Shown in pieces: positions 8,802 through 17,055 of a stretch of 23,333 nucleotides of DNA (its first letter is position 1; each line of letters starts with the position of its first letter). The DNA is from a virus, in IMG/VR virus record IMGVR_UViG_3300020183_000477, positions 1-23,333 of that record; one strand, given 5' to 3'. Made by a program: the position numbers and the translations under genes. Below the pieces are notes generated by a model. That model was not told where the DNA came from. It did not search any database and worked only from the letters and a program-made list of their open reading frames with translations.

Positions 8802-9236
8802 TTATATTTGTGTTCCTGTATTAATATTACTTTCTAGTAATATTTGATTTTTTAATTCAATATTTTCTTCTCTTAAGTTAGAGATTTCTGTTGTTAAGTC
8901 ATCTAAAGATACACCTAAATATTCTAAACTACGAGTAGCTAATCCTAGATGAGAATTTTCTGAACCAGAAGGAGGAATATTATAAAATAAGGCATTATAT
9001 TGTTCAAAAAAGTTTTGAATATCTTGTTCAATTGTAGCTTCTCCCTCAACAACAGCTGCTTGTGATCTAGCTAATTGTTTAAAATTAGTATTTATAACAT
9101 TATTAAAACTTTGTAAACCATAAATAGTTTTTTGTATTTGTATTTGTTCAGATTGATTAGTTTTAGAATTTGGAGATGAAACTGTTAAAGAAGTTCTATT
9201 AACTGAGTTATTTACTGTGTTATTATAAGTTGCCAT
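8802..9236 (-). CDS. Coiled-coil protein of the baseplate gene cluster
   Basis: This 144-residue protein begins with an Asn/Ser/Thr-rich extended region (1-35). It continues as a predicted helical protein and ends in a heptad-patterned segment 'LDDLTTEISNLREENIELKN' (about 113-132) that looks like a coiled coil. No enzyme motif, signal or membrane segment is seen. It lies 2 bases after the DNRLRE-like gene and 1 base before the giant structural gene, so it is presumably produced in step with them. It may be a trimerisation or connector subunit or an assembly chaperone for the giant protein. I do not recognise the family. Confidence 0.5.
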   Translation of the reverse strand: MATYNNTVNNSVNRTSLTVSSPNSKTNQSEQIQIQKTIYGLQSFNNVINTNFKQLARSQAAVVEGEATIEQDIQNFFEQYNALFYNIPPSGSENSHLGLATRSLEYLGVSLDDLTTEISNLREENIELKNQILLESNINTGTQI

Positions 9237-9238
9237 TA

Positions 9239-10342
9239 TTAAATAGTTTGTAACACTTTAAAATAATAATCATCATCATAAATGTAAGTACCACCATCAA
9301 TTTGTGATTTAATTTGTACTTTATAATAACGATCTGGTTCTAATCCATTCATATATAACATAAAAAAACTACTTGTTGGATCAACACTTAATCGAGTGGC
9401 TGAAGTATCAAAATCAATTATTTTAGTATTTGACTGTAAATCAATAATAGAATAATATGAAGCTGTTGGTAATAATTTATTATTAATATATAAAGAACTA
9501 GTTACAAATGACCTAACTGGATATTTGTCTTTAGCATATATTCTAAACTTAACAAATTCACTATCATAAAAAATATTTTTATTATTTGATAATGATACTA
9601 ATATATTATTATCGCCTACATATGATAATGATCCTGTATTATTAAAATCTATATTATCCCTCCATTTAAATTCTAAACATGGAGGATAAATTGTGTTAGT
9701 ATCTCTAGAAAAGAAATTAAATGTATATTTGTAGTTTGGATTAAATTCAATTGAACCTGTATTACGAATAATAAATCCATTATTTGAAATCACACTAGCT
9801 GTCCAAGCAGCTACAATTGATGTGACATTAACATTAATATCTTTAGATGAAAAATAATTAAATGTTTGATACTTATTATAACCAGATGATGTATAATAAT
9901 TAGCTCCTCCAGCATTACCAGGTAACCATGAAGCTGTTATATTAGCTGGAAATCCAGCAGTATCCCAAGCATTTGTTTGATTAGCACTTCTATACTCCCA
10001 ACTACAACCATCATCTGTTTCAGGAATATTATTAAAACGTCCTGTTCCCATATCCCAACTTTCATAAATTGGATTAATTTCAATATTAAAATTAGTTGGA
10101 ATCCCATCAACATTGGCATTATATAGTTTTAAAGAAGCAGTATAATTAACTCCTGATTTAGCTATAACATCAGAAATGTCATCATTATCAAATTGAATTA
10201 AAATACGTGCTGTTGATGATGATGGAGTATTAATAGATAATTTTTTAGATAAATCTAAAATAGCATCTAATCCAGCATTTAAAGTTGGATAATCTGAGTA
10301 GATTGTTGTGTCCTGTGAAGGAAATATTTTGTAAACACCCAT
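9239..10342 (-). CDS. Structural protein with DNRLRE-like N-terminal domain
   Basis: The protein has 367 residues. The N-terminal part has the pattern of the DNRLRE/disaggregatase-type beta-sandwich: 'FPSQDTTIYSDYPTLNAG' (7-24), then 'ARILIQFDND' and 'ASLKLYNA', that is, a Q-D-T-I-S-P-N-G opening followed by R-L-F-D and L-L-Y strands. These modules are found in secreted and surface proteins and are often linked to carbohydrate binding. Conserved aromatic patches follow ('ESWDMGTGRFN', 'CSWEYRSA'). The C-terminal third ('GLEPDRYYKVQIK') resembles an immunoglobulin-like or fibronectin-like strand set. It is the first gene after an ATATTTATA element and precedes the coiled-coil and giant genes. 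A virion or baseplate-periphery role is likely, but there is no T4 counterpart I can name. Confidence 0.6.
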   Translation of the reverse strand: MGVYKIFPSQDTTIYSDYPTLNAGLDAILDLSKKLSINTPSSSTARILIQFDNDDISDVIAKSGVNYTASLKLYNANVDGIPTNFNIEINPIYESWDMGTGRFNNIPETDDGCSWEYRSANQTNAWDTAGFPANITASWLPGNAGGANYYTSSGYNKYQTFNYFSSKDINVNVTSIVAAWTASVISNNGFIIRNTGSIEFNPNYKYTFNFFSRDTNTIYPPCLEFKWRDNIDFNNTGSLSYVGDNNILVSLSNNKNIFYDSEFVKFRIYAKDKYPVRSFVTSSLYINNKLLPTASYYSIIDLQSNTKIIDFDTSATRLSVDPTSSFFMLYMNGLEPDRYYKVQIKSQIDGGTYIYDDDYYFKVLQTI

Positions 10343-10362
10343 TTATAATAGTATTATTCTAG

Positions 10363-10371
10363 TATAAATAT
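10363..10371 (-). promoter_or_regulatory. Candidate late promoter element (ATATTTATA), site 3
   Basis: The coding strand reads CATATTTATACTAGAATA, with the 9-mer ending 20 bases before the ATG of the DNRLRE-like gene, in the 45-base gap after the endolysin gene. It shares the 9-mer, but not the following AAAATA, with sites 1, 2 and 5. Confidence 0.45.
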
Positions 10372-10387
10372 GGGCTAATTATAGAAA

Positions 10388-10981
10388 TTATTTCAATAAA
10401 TTGTAGTATTCTTTAAAGTGTTTTTGGCGGTCTGGTAAACCAATTGTACCTCCATTAACACATTTAGTCACAGCTAATACAGATGCATCAGAAGCATCAA
10501 CACATTTACCTAAGCAATTCTTATGAAAAAACCAAGCAGCTGATAATAATGGATATTTTGTTGCTACTAAATCTGGTGTTTCAACTAAATTTTCAGGAAC
10601 AACTTTATCAAATTCAATGTAGTTAGCTTTACCAGTTAATTGAATATAGCCACGGCCACGGAATTTATAACCTTCACCTGTAGCTTCAGCACCATTACCC
10701 ATACGTCCCCCATAAACTAAATTAGCAATTTTTTCTGGTTTACGCTCATATAATTTAGCTTTATCTTCTGTTGGGAAGTATTTTTTAAATATTGTCAATA
10801 AACCTTTAGCTCCATAGTTTAAGTTTTCATTAACTACTTTAAAACCACCTGATTCATGTCCACATTGAGATAAAAAATGAGACAACTTAACAGCTGTGTC
10901 AATTTTGAATTTTTCCATTACCTCAGGAATTTGAGTTATAACACCATCTGGAATGTGTCCTTTAAGTTTATTTAAGTCCAT
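10388..10981 (-). CDS. GH19-type endolysin (chitinase-fold peptidoglycan hydrolase)
   Basis: The 197-residue protein is a single glycoside hydrolase family 19 domain. 'LSQCGHESGGF' (37-47) contains the proposed general-acid Glu43. 'NENLNYGAKGLLTIFKKYFP' (51-70) and the invariant-type 'GRGYIQLTGKANY' (109-121) line the substrate cleft, and 'GLPDRQKHFKEY' closes the domain. Length and lack of a signal peptide or cell-wall-binding module fit a phage endolysin that cleaves the glycan strands of peptidoglycan at the end of infection. The fold is shared with chitinases. No holin is visible next to it. It lies 11 bases downstream of gp6 and is last in its transcription unit, so it is probably expressed with late baseplate genes. 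A virion-associated role is an alternative. Confidence 0.9.
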   Translation of the reverse strand: MDLNKLKGHIPDGVITQIPEVMEKFKIDTAVKLSHFLSQCGHESGGFKVVNENLNYGAKGLLTIFKKYFPTEDKAKLYERKPEKIANLVYGGRMGNGAEATGEGYKFRGRGYIQLTGKANYIEFDKVVPENLVETPDLVATKYPLLSAAWFFHKNCLGKCVDASDASVLAVTKCVNGGTIGLPDRQKHFKEYYNLLK

Positions 10982-10992
10982 ATATTTAAATT

Positions 10993-12867
10993 TTAATAGG
11001 TTACTACTTTACCATAAATATCAGTGTCAGGAAATCTCACTTCAAAAATCATAGGATCAAGTGATGGGTAAATAACACCTTGTTTTGTGGCACCTTTTAT
11101 ATCATATGAGTATGGTGAATAATTACCTCCAGCTAGATTTGTAATATCAACATTAATTACTGATTGAACACCTTTAACAGCTCCAATTAAATTATATATA
11201 TTTGAATAAATAATTGGTTGATTAATTTGCCATTTATCTATATTAAAATAATTTTGTATTTCTGTTATAGCTTTAGTTAATACTTCTTGTGAATTATAAG
11301 CTGGTAAAACTGAGATATCAAAATTAATTTTTATATTAGCATAATAAGCATCTTTAATAATAATAGCATCACTAGCCATTTTATGATAAGATAAATATGT
11401 TTTTAGATTTTGCTTAATAGTATTAGAAGTTGTAGTTATTTTACCATTTATATCTGTTGATAAAACACAAATTGAAAGTGCTAATGGATTATTAGTGATA
11501 AAATTTTGTTTATCAGTGTCATTAGCAACTAAATAATTTTGAGATACATAAGCTTTACTTATATAACCAAATTTAGCTGGCATTGATAAAGCACGAACTA
11601 AGTAGTCAGCTTTAGTTACATTCCTATTTTGAGTTGGAAAATTAGCTAAAGCTTGTAAACGTATTTGTTCTGTTGTTTCACCAGGTCCACCACCTGATGA
11701 TGGTTCTGGATTATTGAAACGAAGTGAGTTTTCAACTATTGTTAAAATAGAATTATTTAAATTAAAATTATCTACAGTTATATTAACAACACTTCCTAAT
11801 CCAATATCATCAGATGGTAAATTAGCTTCTGCTCCTCCTCCAACTAAATAAGTCACTGTTAAAGTAGTGTTTGAAGGAGCAACACCATATTCATTTGTAT
11901 ATTGAAAGTTAGATGGATCATAAGCCATATTTAATTTACTAATACCATCTACTAAACCTATACCAACATTATCTGGATTTGGAATAATAACTTCATCTGG
12001 TGATGATGTTACACCACTTCCAAATTCTAAAAGTAAATTATTATCATCATTAAAACGAGTTACAAAACGTCTATCTACTTTTTTAAGACGTAATAAGAAA
12101 CAAGCATTATCATTATCATTATAATAATTAGGCTCATTCATAGATATATTTAATGTTTCATCAAATATAGTATCTTGAGCTAAATAAGGTACTTCATAAT
12201 ATTGATTATTTTCACTGTCAGTCACACTTAATACTTGAATAATATTTGAATCATTAATAACAACAGTTGGAAATTGTTCAGGATTACCAAAATTAAATGT
12301 AGTTGTTTTAATTTGTCCTGATATTGCTTCAACTTGTTTTTTAAGTAAATAATATTGTGGATTAGTAGTACCTGTATAATATTGATATATTGTTATAGTT
12401 GTTGGATCAAATGAAGATGAAAATCTAAAATTAACAAGATCTTGAGTTATAAAAGTAATATTTGGTTTAGATATAGATTTAACACTAGAATTTTTACCTA
12501 ATCTTAAAGTATATCGAAAATCAGGAGCATAATTAGGTGCTCCATCAGAAGGTAATAATTGATAAACATCTAAATTAACTGTTGAAACTGATGTTATTTT
12601 GGGTCTGTATCCTAAAGCATAAGCTAAAGCTATAATATTTTTTCTCTCTTGAGCATATAGTAATAATGTTTCTTGTAATTGAGTATCAGTGTAAAATGAT
12701 AAAATATCACCTATATAAGCAGCCATTTCTATAAACATATTTCCAGGAGCAGATGGACTAAAGTCCATGTAATTATTCTGGAAGTAGGTTCTAGCATAAT
12801 TAATTAAGTCTTGCTTTAATGTATTAAAGTCTTTATCAAAATATTTTATATCAGGTACATTTGCCAT
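10993..12867 (-). CDS. gp6: Baseplate wedge protein, gp6-like (baseplate J family)
   Basis: The 624-residue protein has the N-terminal hallmark of T4 gp6-type wedge proteins: 'FNTLKQDLINYARTYFQ' (14-30), then 'DFSPSAPGNMFIEMAAYIGD' (35-54), 'LLLYAQERKNIIALAYALGY' (68-87) and 'RPKITS'. A central region with 'ETTEQIRLQALANFPTQNRN' followed by 'VTKADYL' is typical of the baseplate-J-like family, as is the C-terminal 'ITEIQNYFNIDKWQINQPI' stretch. gp6 dimers form the inner ring that joins the wedges around the hub and drive the change of baseplate shape on contraction. Length is close to T4 gp6 (about 660). It directly follows gp25, 2 bases away, the same order as in T4. Confidence 0.93.
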   Translation of the reverse strand: MANVPDIKYFDKDFNTLKQDLINYARTYFQNNYMDFSPSAPGNMFIEMAAYIGDILSFYTDTQLQETLLLYAQERKNIIALAYALGYRPKITSVSTVNLDVYQLLPSDGAPNYAPDFRYTLRLGKNSSVKSISKPNITFITQDLVNFRFSSSFDPTTITIYQYYTGTTNPQYYLLKKQVEAISGQIKTTTFNFGNPEQFPTVVINDSNIIQVLSVTDSENNQYYEVPYLAQDTIFDETLNISMNEPNYYNDNDNACFLLRLKKVDRRFVTRFNDDNNLLLEFGSGVTSSPDEVIIPNPDNVGIGLVDGISKLNMAYDPSNFQYTNEYGVAPSNTTLTVTYLVGGGAEANLPSDDIGLGSVVNITVDNFNLNNSILTIVENSLRFNNPEPSSGGGPGETTEQIRLQALANFPTQNRNVTKADYLVRALSMPAKFGYISKAYVSQNYLVANDTDKQNFITNNPLALSICVLSTDINGKITTTSNTIKQNLKTYLSYHKMASDAIIIKDAYYANIKINFDISVLPAYNSQEVLTKAITEIQNYFNIDKWQINQPIIYSNIYNLIGAVKGVQSVINVDITNLAGGNYSPYSYDIKGATKQGVIYPSLDPMIFEVRFPDTDIYGKVVTY

Positions 12868-12869
12868 TA

Positions 12870-13289
12870 TTATCTGCTTAAATTAGTTGTTGAAACATTT
12901 ATCACTAAATTATCATTTTGGTTATTAATAGAGTATTCTAAAACTAAATTAATAAGATTTAAATCTGATTGTTTTTTAATTATTATATCTCTAATAATAA
13001 TATTAGGTATAAATGCTATTATTTCTGTCTCTAATCTAGCTGCTACACTATCAAAAGTTGTATCTGGTTCAAATAGAGATGCTCTTAAATTTCCACCAAA
13101 TTGAGGATTAAAAAAACGCTCACCTTTATCTGTTAATATATAATTTATTAAATTAGATTTAACTTGTTCTTTAGTTGTAAATGTTTGATTAAAAACATTA
13201 GTGTTATTATTAAATAAAACATTAATACCAATGCCCTTTTTTTGGCCTACATCTTGTGGGTTAAGTCTATATGCGGGTCTATTTAACAT
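12870..13289 (-). CDS. gp25: Baseplate wedge protein, gp25-like
   Basis: The 139-residue protein belongs to the GPW/gp25 family found in contractile tails and related injection systems. The diagnostic motif 'ILTDKGERFFNPQFGGNLRA' (51-70), followed by 'LFEP', is complete, and it is preceded by 'NLINYILT'. gp25 sits at the inner baseplate next to gp6, where it links to the sheath and helps start sheath assembly. The ATG overlaps the stop of the upstream gene by one base (TAATG), implying translational coupling. Length matches the family (about 130). Confidence 0.93.
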   Translation of the reverse strand: MLNRPAYRLNPQDVGQKKGIGINVLFNNNTNVFNQTFTTKEQVKSNLINYILTDKGERFFNPQFGGNLRASLFEPDTTFDSVAARLETEIIAFIPNIIIRDIIIKKQSDLNLINLVLEYSINNQNDNLVINVSTTNLSR

Positions 13290-13744
13290 TAGATTTTACC
13301 GTCTTGTTTCATTTTACTCATTAAAGCACTAAAATCAGGCACAACATCAATTTTAACAGCATTAATATCCCCAGCTGGTCTAGTATTGGCTAACATTTGA
13401 TCAACACTATTAACAACAGGAATATTAATTGGTCCACCAAAGCCTTGAGCCATTGTAGAATCCATATTACCTAATGACTTCCAATCATTAGTAGTAGCTG
13501 TTTCATTCAATATCTCATTTAAAATATTATTATTAGTAAATGTTTTTGGTTTTAAGGGCTGTGTAGGTTTGGCAGGTTTTATAGATTCAACCATGGAATT
13601 TTTCACAGTGGTTTGTTTGGTCTCTGCCACCACTGGCTTAAGGTCTGGTGCCTCAAGCAATATTCCAAGCTCTTCCCTCACAACAGCTTGTACCTCTTCA
13701 CGTATAACTTTACGTAATAATTTTACAAATGTATCAGCTTTCAT
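13289..13744 (-). CDS. Conserved-looking phage protein upstream of gp25, function unknown
   Basis: The protein has 151 residues. The N-terminal 33 residues form a charged amphipathic helix ('FVKLLRKVIREEVQAVVREE', 6-25). A Pro/Lys/Thr-rich linker (about 55-75) follows, and the C-terminus ends in 'VPDFSALMSKMKQDGKI'. A helix, flexible linker and short C-terminal helix suggest a tether or assembly factor rather than an enzyme. No membrane or catalytic motif is visible. Its stop overlaps the gp25 start (TAATG), so its synthesis is probably tied to gp25 and gp6, and it is the first gene of that unit. A role in hub or wedge assembly is inferred only from this. Confidence 0.6.
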   Translation of the reverse strand: MKADTFVKLLRKVIREEVQAVVREELGILLEAPDLKPVVAETKQTTVKNSMVESIKPAKPTQPLKPKTFTNNNILNEILNETATTNDWKSLGNMDSTMAQGFGGPINIPVVNSVDQMLANTRPAGDINAVKIDVVPDFSALMSKMKQDGKI

Positions 13745-13747
13745 GTC

Positions 13748-13756
13748 TATAAATAT
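13748..13756 (-). promoter_or_regulatory. Candidate late promoter element (ATATTTATA), site 4
   Basis: The coding strand reads AAATATTTATAGAC immediately before the ATG at 13744, with only 3 bases between the 9-mer and the start codon. If it is a -10 element, transcription would begin inside this gene, so here the element may instead serve translation initiation or may be fortuitous. It fills a 17-base gap. Confidence 0.3.
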
Positions 13757-13761
13757 TTTCG

Positions 13762-14955
13762 TTATCCAAGTATTAACTTAAGTTCTTCAATTAATTCATC
13801 AGCTTTACGTATTTTACTAGGAGCTGTTTGAGTTATTTTCATTTTACTAAAAGTATCATAAGCAATAGCTTGTAAATCACCAGCTGGTGTTGTAATTACT
13901 TCAATAGTATAATCACGAGTACCATTATTATATATAGTTGAATCAGTATTATCTTGTTTAGATTTACTAGAATCACCATCAACATTTAAAGCTATATTTA
14001 TGTTTGTGTTAAAACTTAATCTCTCAACTTTAAATTTAGCTCTAGTTAATGCTTGTTGAAATGTTCTTAATATAGTTTGAACAAATGTTATTAATAAAAT
14101 ATAATTTTTAATTTTATCTTCTAAGTCTTTAGTTACTTGATCATCAGATTCTTTGCTGATTAAATATTGACCAGTAATTGGTTTAGATGGTGATGGACTG
14201 GCTAACTCAGGACCTGAAGAGATAGCTGTAGTTAGTAATTTCTTTTTTTTTACTTTTAACTTTAATTGAATAATAGCTAAAGCAGTTTTTATAAGTCTAA
14301 GAACAATAACTAAACTATCAAGGATAGTTTTCATTATCTTTATAACTTTTAATAAATTATTTTTTTTTCTTTCAAATTCTTGTTTATATGGAGAATAATC
14401 ACCTGAAAATTTAGGATAAAAAACTATAGCTACTTTATTTTTAACTTCCACACGACCTTTATTTTTTAATTTTCTTTTTGTTTTTTTAATTAAATTACTA
14501 ATAGTGGCGTTAATTACTATATCATTATTAATAAATTTAGTTAATAAAGATATAACAATACTAACAACAGCTGTTTTAGCTATTGATTTAGCCATATTTG
14601 CTTGATCTTGTAAAGAATTTGATAAATTATTAAATTTATCTTGTTGTTGTTGAGATATTTGATTTACTTTTTCTTCACTTTGTTTAACATTTTGTTGTTT
14701 TTCAGAGATAGAAGAAGCAGCAGGTGTAGTTGGTAAAGAAGAAGCAGCAGGTGTAGATAAAGTTGGACTTGATACTTTAACCATTTGATCAACACCAGAT
14801 CCATAATTATCTCTTAAAGCAACTTTAGCTATTCGTACTAAATCAGCTTCTGTTGATGTTGGAGAATTGTTACTATATATTGATTTTCCATTATCAAAAA
14901 CTGTAATAGTTTGATTGAAGCCTGATTTTTTTATTTCATATGTAAATTTGGGCAT
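13762..14955 (-). CDS. Baseplate-cluster protein with long hydrophobic helices, function unknown
   Basis: The protein has 397 residues. An N-terminal beta-type domain (1 to about 60) is followed by an Ala/Pro/Ser linker with a duplicated 'TPAASS' motif (68-82) and a Gln-rich helix. Strongly hydrophobic stretches lie at about 122-140, 201-234 (flanked by 'KVKKKKLL') and 285-307. The C-terminal part is again mixed beta ('FNTNINIALNVDGD', 'YTIEVITTPAGDLQAIAYD') and ends in a helix. The hydrophobic helices with basic flanks could enter a membrane, or pack as a bundle inside the hub or tail tube. It follows the spike-like gene by 2 bases, so a role in the hub, for example a membrane-inserting component, is plausible but unproven. 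I do not recognise the family. Confidence 0.5.
   Translation of the reverse strand: MPKFTYEIKKSGFNQTITVFDNGKSIYSNNSPTSTEADLVRIAKVALRDNYGSGVDQMVKVSSPTLSTPAASSLPTTPAASSISEKQQNVKQSEEKVNQISQQQQDKFNNLSNSLQDQANMAKSIAKTAVVSIVISLLTKFINNDIVINATISNLIKKTKRKLKNKGRVEVKNKVAIVFYPKFSGDYSPYKQEFERKKNNLLKVIKIMKTILDSLVIVLRLIKTALAIIQLKLKVKKKKLLTTAISSGPELASPSPSKPITGQYLISKESDDQVTKDLEDKIKNYILLITFVQTILRTFQQALTRAKFKVERLSFNTNINIALNVDGDSSKSKQDNTDSTIYNNGTRDYTIEVITTPAGDLQAIAYDTFSKMKITQTAPSKIRKADELIEELKLILG
14710..14756 (-). repeat. 20-base direct repeat, period 27
   Basis: The plus-strand 20-mer AGAAGAAGCAGCAGGTGTAG occurs at 14710-14729 and again at 14737-14756. In the encoded protein it duplicates an Ala/Ser/Pro linker motif (STPAASS and TTPAASS), an in-frame 9-codon duplication. 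Confidence 0.85.
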
Positions 14956-14957
14956 AA

Positions 14958-15398
14958 TTAGATTGTAAATGATTTTTCTGATTTGAAATTAATCATATCA
15001 GCTTTAACTTGAAATAATTTTCCTTTTAACATTGTTGTAGCTGGAATTAATAAAGCTGCCATTAGTGGACCTGGTGCTATGGCAGCTGCTTGTACCATGT
15101 CACTATATGTTGATATAGCATCTATAAGATCATTTAATACTCCTTCTAACTCATCTGCTTTAGTAATTGGCTCTGCTTGGCCATTTATATCTAAACCTAA
15201 CTGCATTTTAGGAGCATTAACTAAAAACATATTTTCCTCATTATCACTATCTTCAATACCCACATCAATAGTTACTTTATCACCTGCTGATAAATTAATA
15301 TAATGTTTAGCAGTTATAAAAATATCATTAGAACGAGCATTAAATACTAATCGTCCTGATGATAATAATATTTGTTCTTTATTGTAAGTTTTAGCCAT
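14958..15398 (-). CDS. Small hub- or spike-like protein (VgrG/gp5 C-terminal-type repeats)
   Basis: The protein has 146 residues. The first half alternates short beta strands and turns ('ILLSSGRLVFNARSNDIFIT', then 'AKHYINLSAGDKVTIDVG'). This pattern resembles the part of VgrG and gp5 proteins that leads into the central spike beta-helix. The second half is helical with an Ala-rich, hydrophobic segment ('MVQAAAIAPGPLMAALLIPA', about 102-121). It lies between the SGNH/C39 gene and the 397-residue gene, inside the hub block. It may be a separate equivalent of the gp5 C-terminal fragment. The family match is by eye only. Confidence 0.45.
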   Translation of the reverse strand: MAKTYNKEQILLSSGRLVFNARSNDIFITAKHYINLSAGDKVTIDVGIEDSDNEENMFLVNAPKMQLGLDINGQAEPITKADELEGVLNDLIDAISTYSDMVQAAAIAPGPLMAALLIPATTMLKGKLFQVKADMINFKSEKSFTI

Positions 15399-15402
15399 TG
15401 TT

Positions 15403-17043
15403 TTAAGAAATATAAATTATATCATAGTTTCTTCCATTATCTGAAGGTTGGTCTGTTCCTAAACATACTGTAGAATTAATAACTTGATCAGAAAAAGCAA
15501 TTTTTTGTGATGAAGGATTATGAATTATAATGTTACCATCTATAGTTATACCTACAGCTGTGACATAATGACCTCTACTAAAATTTGTAGTTCCACGTAT
15601 TCTTATAACTATAGGTCTTTGAATTTTTATTAATCTATCTTTATAAGCTTCAAAAATTTGAACTGTAGTTTTTTTAGTTGGATCATTTTCTCTTATTAAA
15701 CTTGGAAAATCTTCTTTAAGTTTTCTAAAATTCAAATTATTACCATCTAGAATATATGGAGGTATTCTTTTATAAGAAGGTTTATTATAAAACATCTCTT
15801 GAGTTATATTAACATCAGATGCTTGAGCTATCATTGTAATTGATGTTACAAGACATCCCCAGTTATTATACTGAGGTATATATGGTGTTTTATCTCCAAA
15901 ATAAAATTGACATTGGTCTGGACTAATACGGTCCCCATCTAGTGTATAATTTTTAGTTAGAGTAGCTTTTTTGTTTACTTTTGATACACGTTCACGTTTT
16001 ATTGTTTGTCCTTTAATTCTAGTAACAAAATATTTACTATAAATAGTAGGATTAGTATAGTCAATTGTAAGAACACCTGGATCTGTTGGTGTTATTATAT
16101 CATATAATTGAGTTGGTTGTTCTTCAATTGGAAGATTATTAAATTCATCATCATATAAATTCTCTTCTTCTAATTCAATTATTGTTGATTCTTTTATGTT
16201 AGTTTTTTCTATAGTTGTTTTTTGTTGAGTTTGTTGTTTTATAACAGCGGGAACAAGTGTTGAACTTATAATTTCATCTATTTCTTTACCAACAGCTACT
16301 ATACCTGGTGTTTTATCATTAGGATGATTAGATGAATATCCAATATCATTTTTTAATTTAAAAACTCCAACATCAGTAAATTTCTTATAATAAGGTGTTA
16401 AAGTATCAACTTTTGTATTTTTAAGATTACCCCATCCATAACTCCCACCAAACACATATAATCCATTAGTAGCACTAGGAAATTTTTCTTTGACTACATC
16501 AATAAAATCTTTAATACTAGTTGTTTCTTGATATCCATCATTAGTACCAATATTGATAAAAACTTTAACTACTTCTTGATTACCAATATATTTTTTTATA
16601 GCCTCATTTAAGTTCTTTAAATTCCAACCTACTTTCCATAATACACCTTGTGGTCCTATAGGTTCTAATAGTTTAGAGTTAGCTTTAATTGACTCTGTCT
16701 GACTATCACCTATTATAATTGCTTTGCCTGGTTTTTGTGGGATATTATTAGTATTAACTATATCATTATTATTTTGTATATTTAATGATTGTTGATTTGT
16801 GTTACCAATATTAACATTAATAGTTCCTTCTTTAGTTATAGCTATATATGATAATGTATTATTTGGATCAGCAGGTTGTACTTTTTTATTTGGGTCTGGT
16901 GTTTGATTAGGATCATCAATTAATGGATTATCACCTGAATATATATAAGTGTTTCCATTAGTTAGAGTTATTCCATTAGCATCAGTTCCTTCAATACTTA
17001 TATTTCCACTACTAACTTGTCTAAAATACTTTTTTTCAGCCAT
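15403..17043 (-). CDS. Baseplate-region SGNH hydrolase and C39-like cysteine peptidase fusion
   Basis: The 546-residue protein has three parts. Residues 1-105 are low-complexity and beta-prone. Residues about 107-262 form an SGNH/GDSL-type hydrolase: block I 'IIGDSQTES' with nucleophile Ser114, block III 'NIGTND' with Asn168, and block V 'SSNHP' with His240. The aspartate normally three residues before that histidine is Ser237 here. After a Gln/Thr/Glu-rich linker (about 265-320), residues about 366-546 form a papain-like C39-type peptidase: 'QYNNWGCLVTS' with Cys397, 'GHYVTAVG' with His492 and 'IHNPSS' with Asn509. SGNH enzymes remove acetyl or other ester groups from glycans, and C39-type peptidases cut peptide bonds. 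Adjacent to a tail lysozyme gene, the protein probably acts on the host envelope during entry. That role is inference. Confidence 0.8.
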   Translation of the reverse strand: MAEKKYFRQVSSGNISIEGTDANGITLTNGNTYIYSGDNPLIDDPNQTPDPNKKVQPADPNNTLSYIAITKEGTINVNIGNTNQQSLNIQNNNDIVNTNNIPQKPGKAIIIGDSQTESIKANSKLLEPIGPQGVLWKVGWNLKNLNEAIKKYIGNQEVVKVFINIGTNDGYQETTSIKDFIDVVKEKFPSATNGLYVFGGSYGWGNLKNTKVDTLTPYYKKFTDVGVFKLKNDIGYSSNHPNDKTPGIVAVGKEIDEIISSTLVPAVIKQQTQQKTTIEKTNIKESTIIELEEENLYDDEFNNLPIEEQPTQLYDIITPTDPGVLTIDYTNPTIYSKYFVTRIKGQTIKRERVSKVNKKATLTKNYTLDGDRISPDQCQFYFGDKTPYIPQYNNWGCLVTSITMIAQASDVNITQEMFYNKPSYKRIPPYILDGNNLNFRKLKEDFPSLIRENDPTKKTTVQIFEAYKDRLIKIQRPIVIRIRGTTNFSRGHYVTAVGITIDGNIIIHNPSSQKIAFSDQVINSTVCLGTDQPSDNGRNYDIIYIS

Positions 17044-17055
17044 AATTTATATTAA

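Noticed and set aside
9087-9096. Coding-strand TATAAATACT, an exact T4-type late promoter consensus
   Set aside because: It lies inside the 144-residue gene and is a single occurrence, expected by chance in such AT-rich DNA. The recurring intergenic motif is a better promoter candidate.
9937-10119. Second minus-strand frame inside the DNRLRE-like gene
   Set aside because: It is entirely internal, out of frame and low in complexity.
13569-13781. Plus-strand reading frame across the start of the 151-residue gene
   Set aside because: It is antisense to a gene coupled to gp25 and shows no recognisable domain.
15079-15303. Plus-strand reading frame opposite the spike-like gene
   Set aside because: It is an antisense shadow; the minus-strand frame fits the operon.
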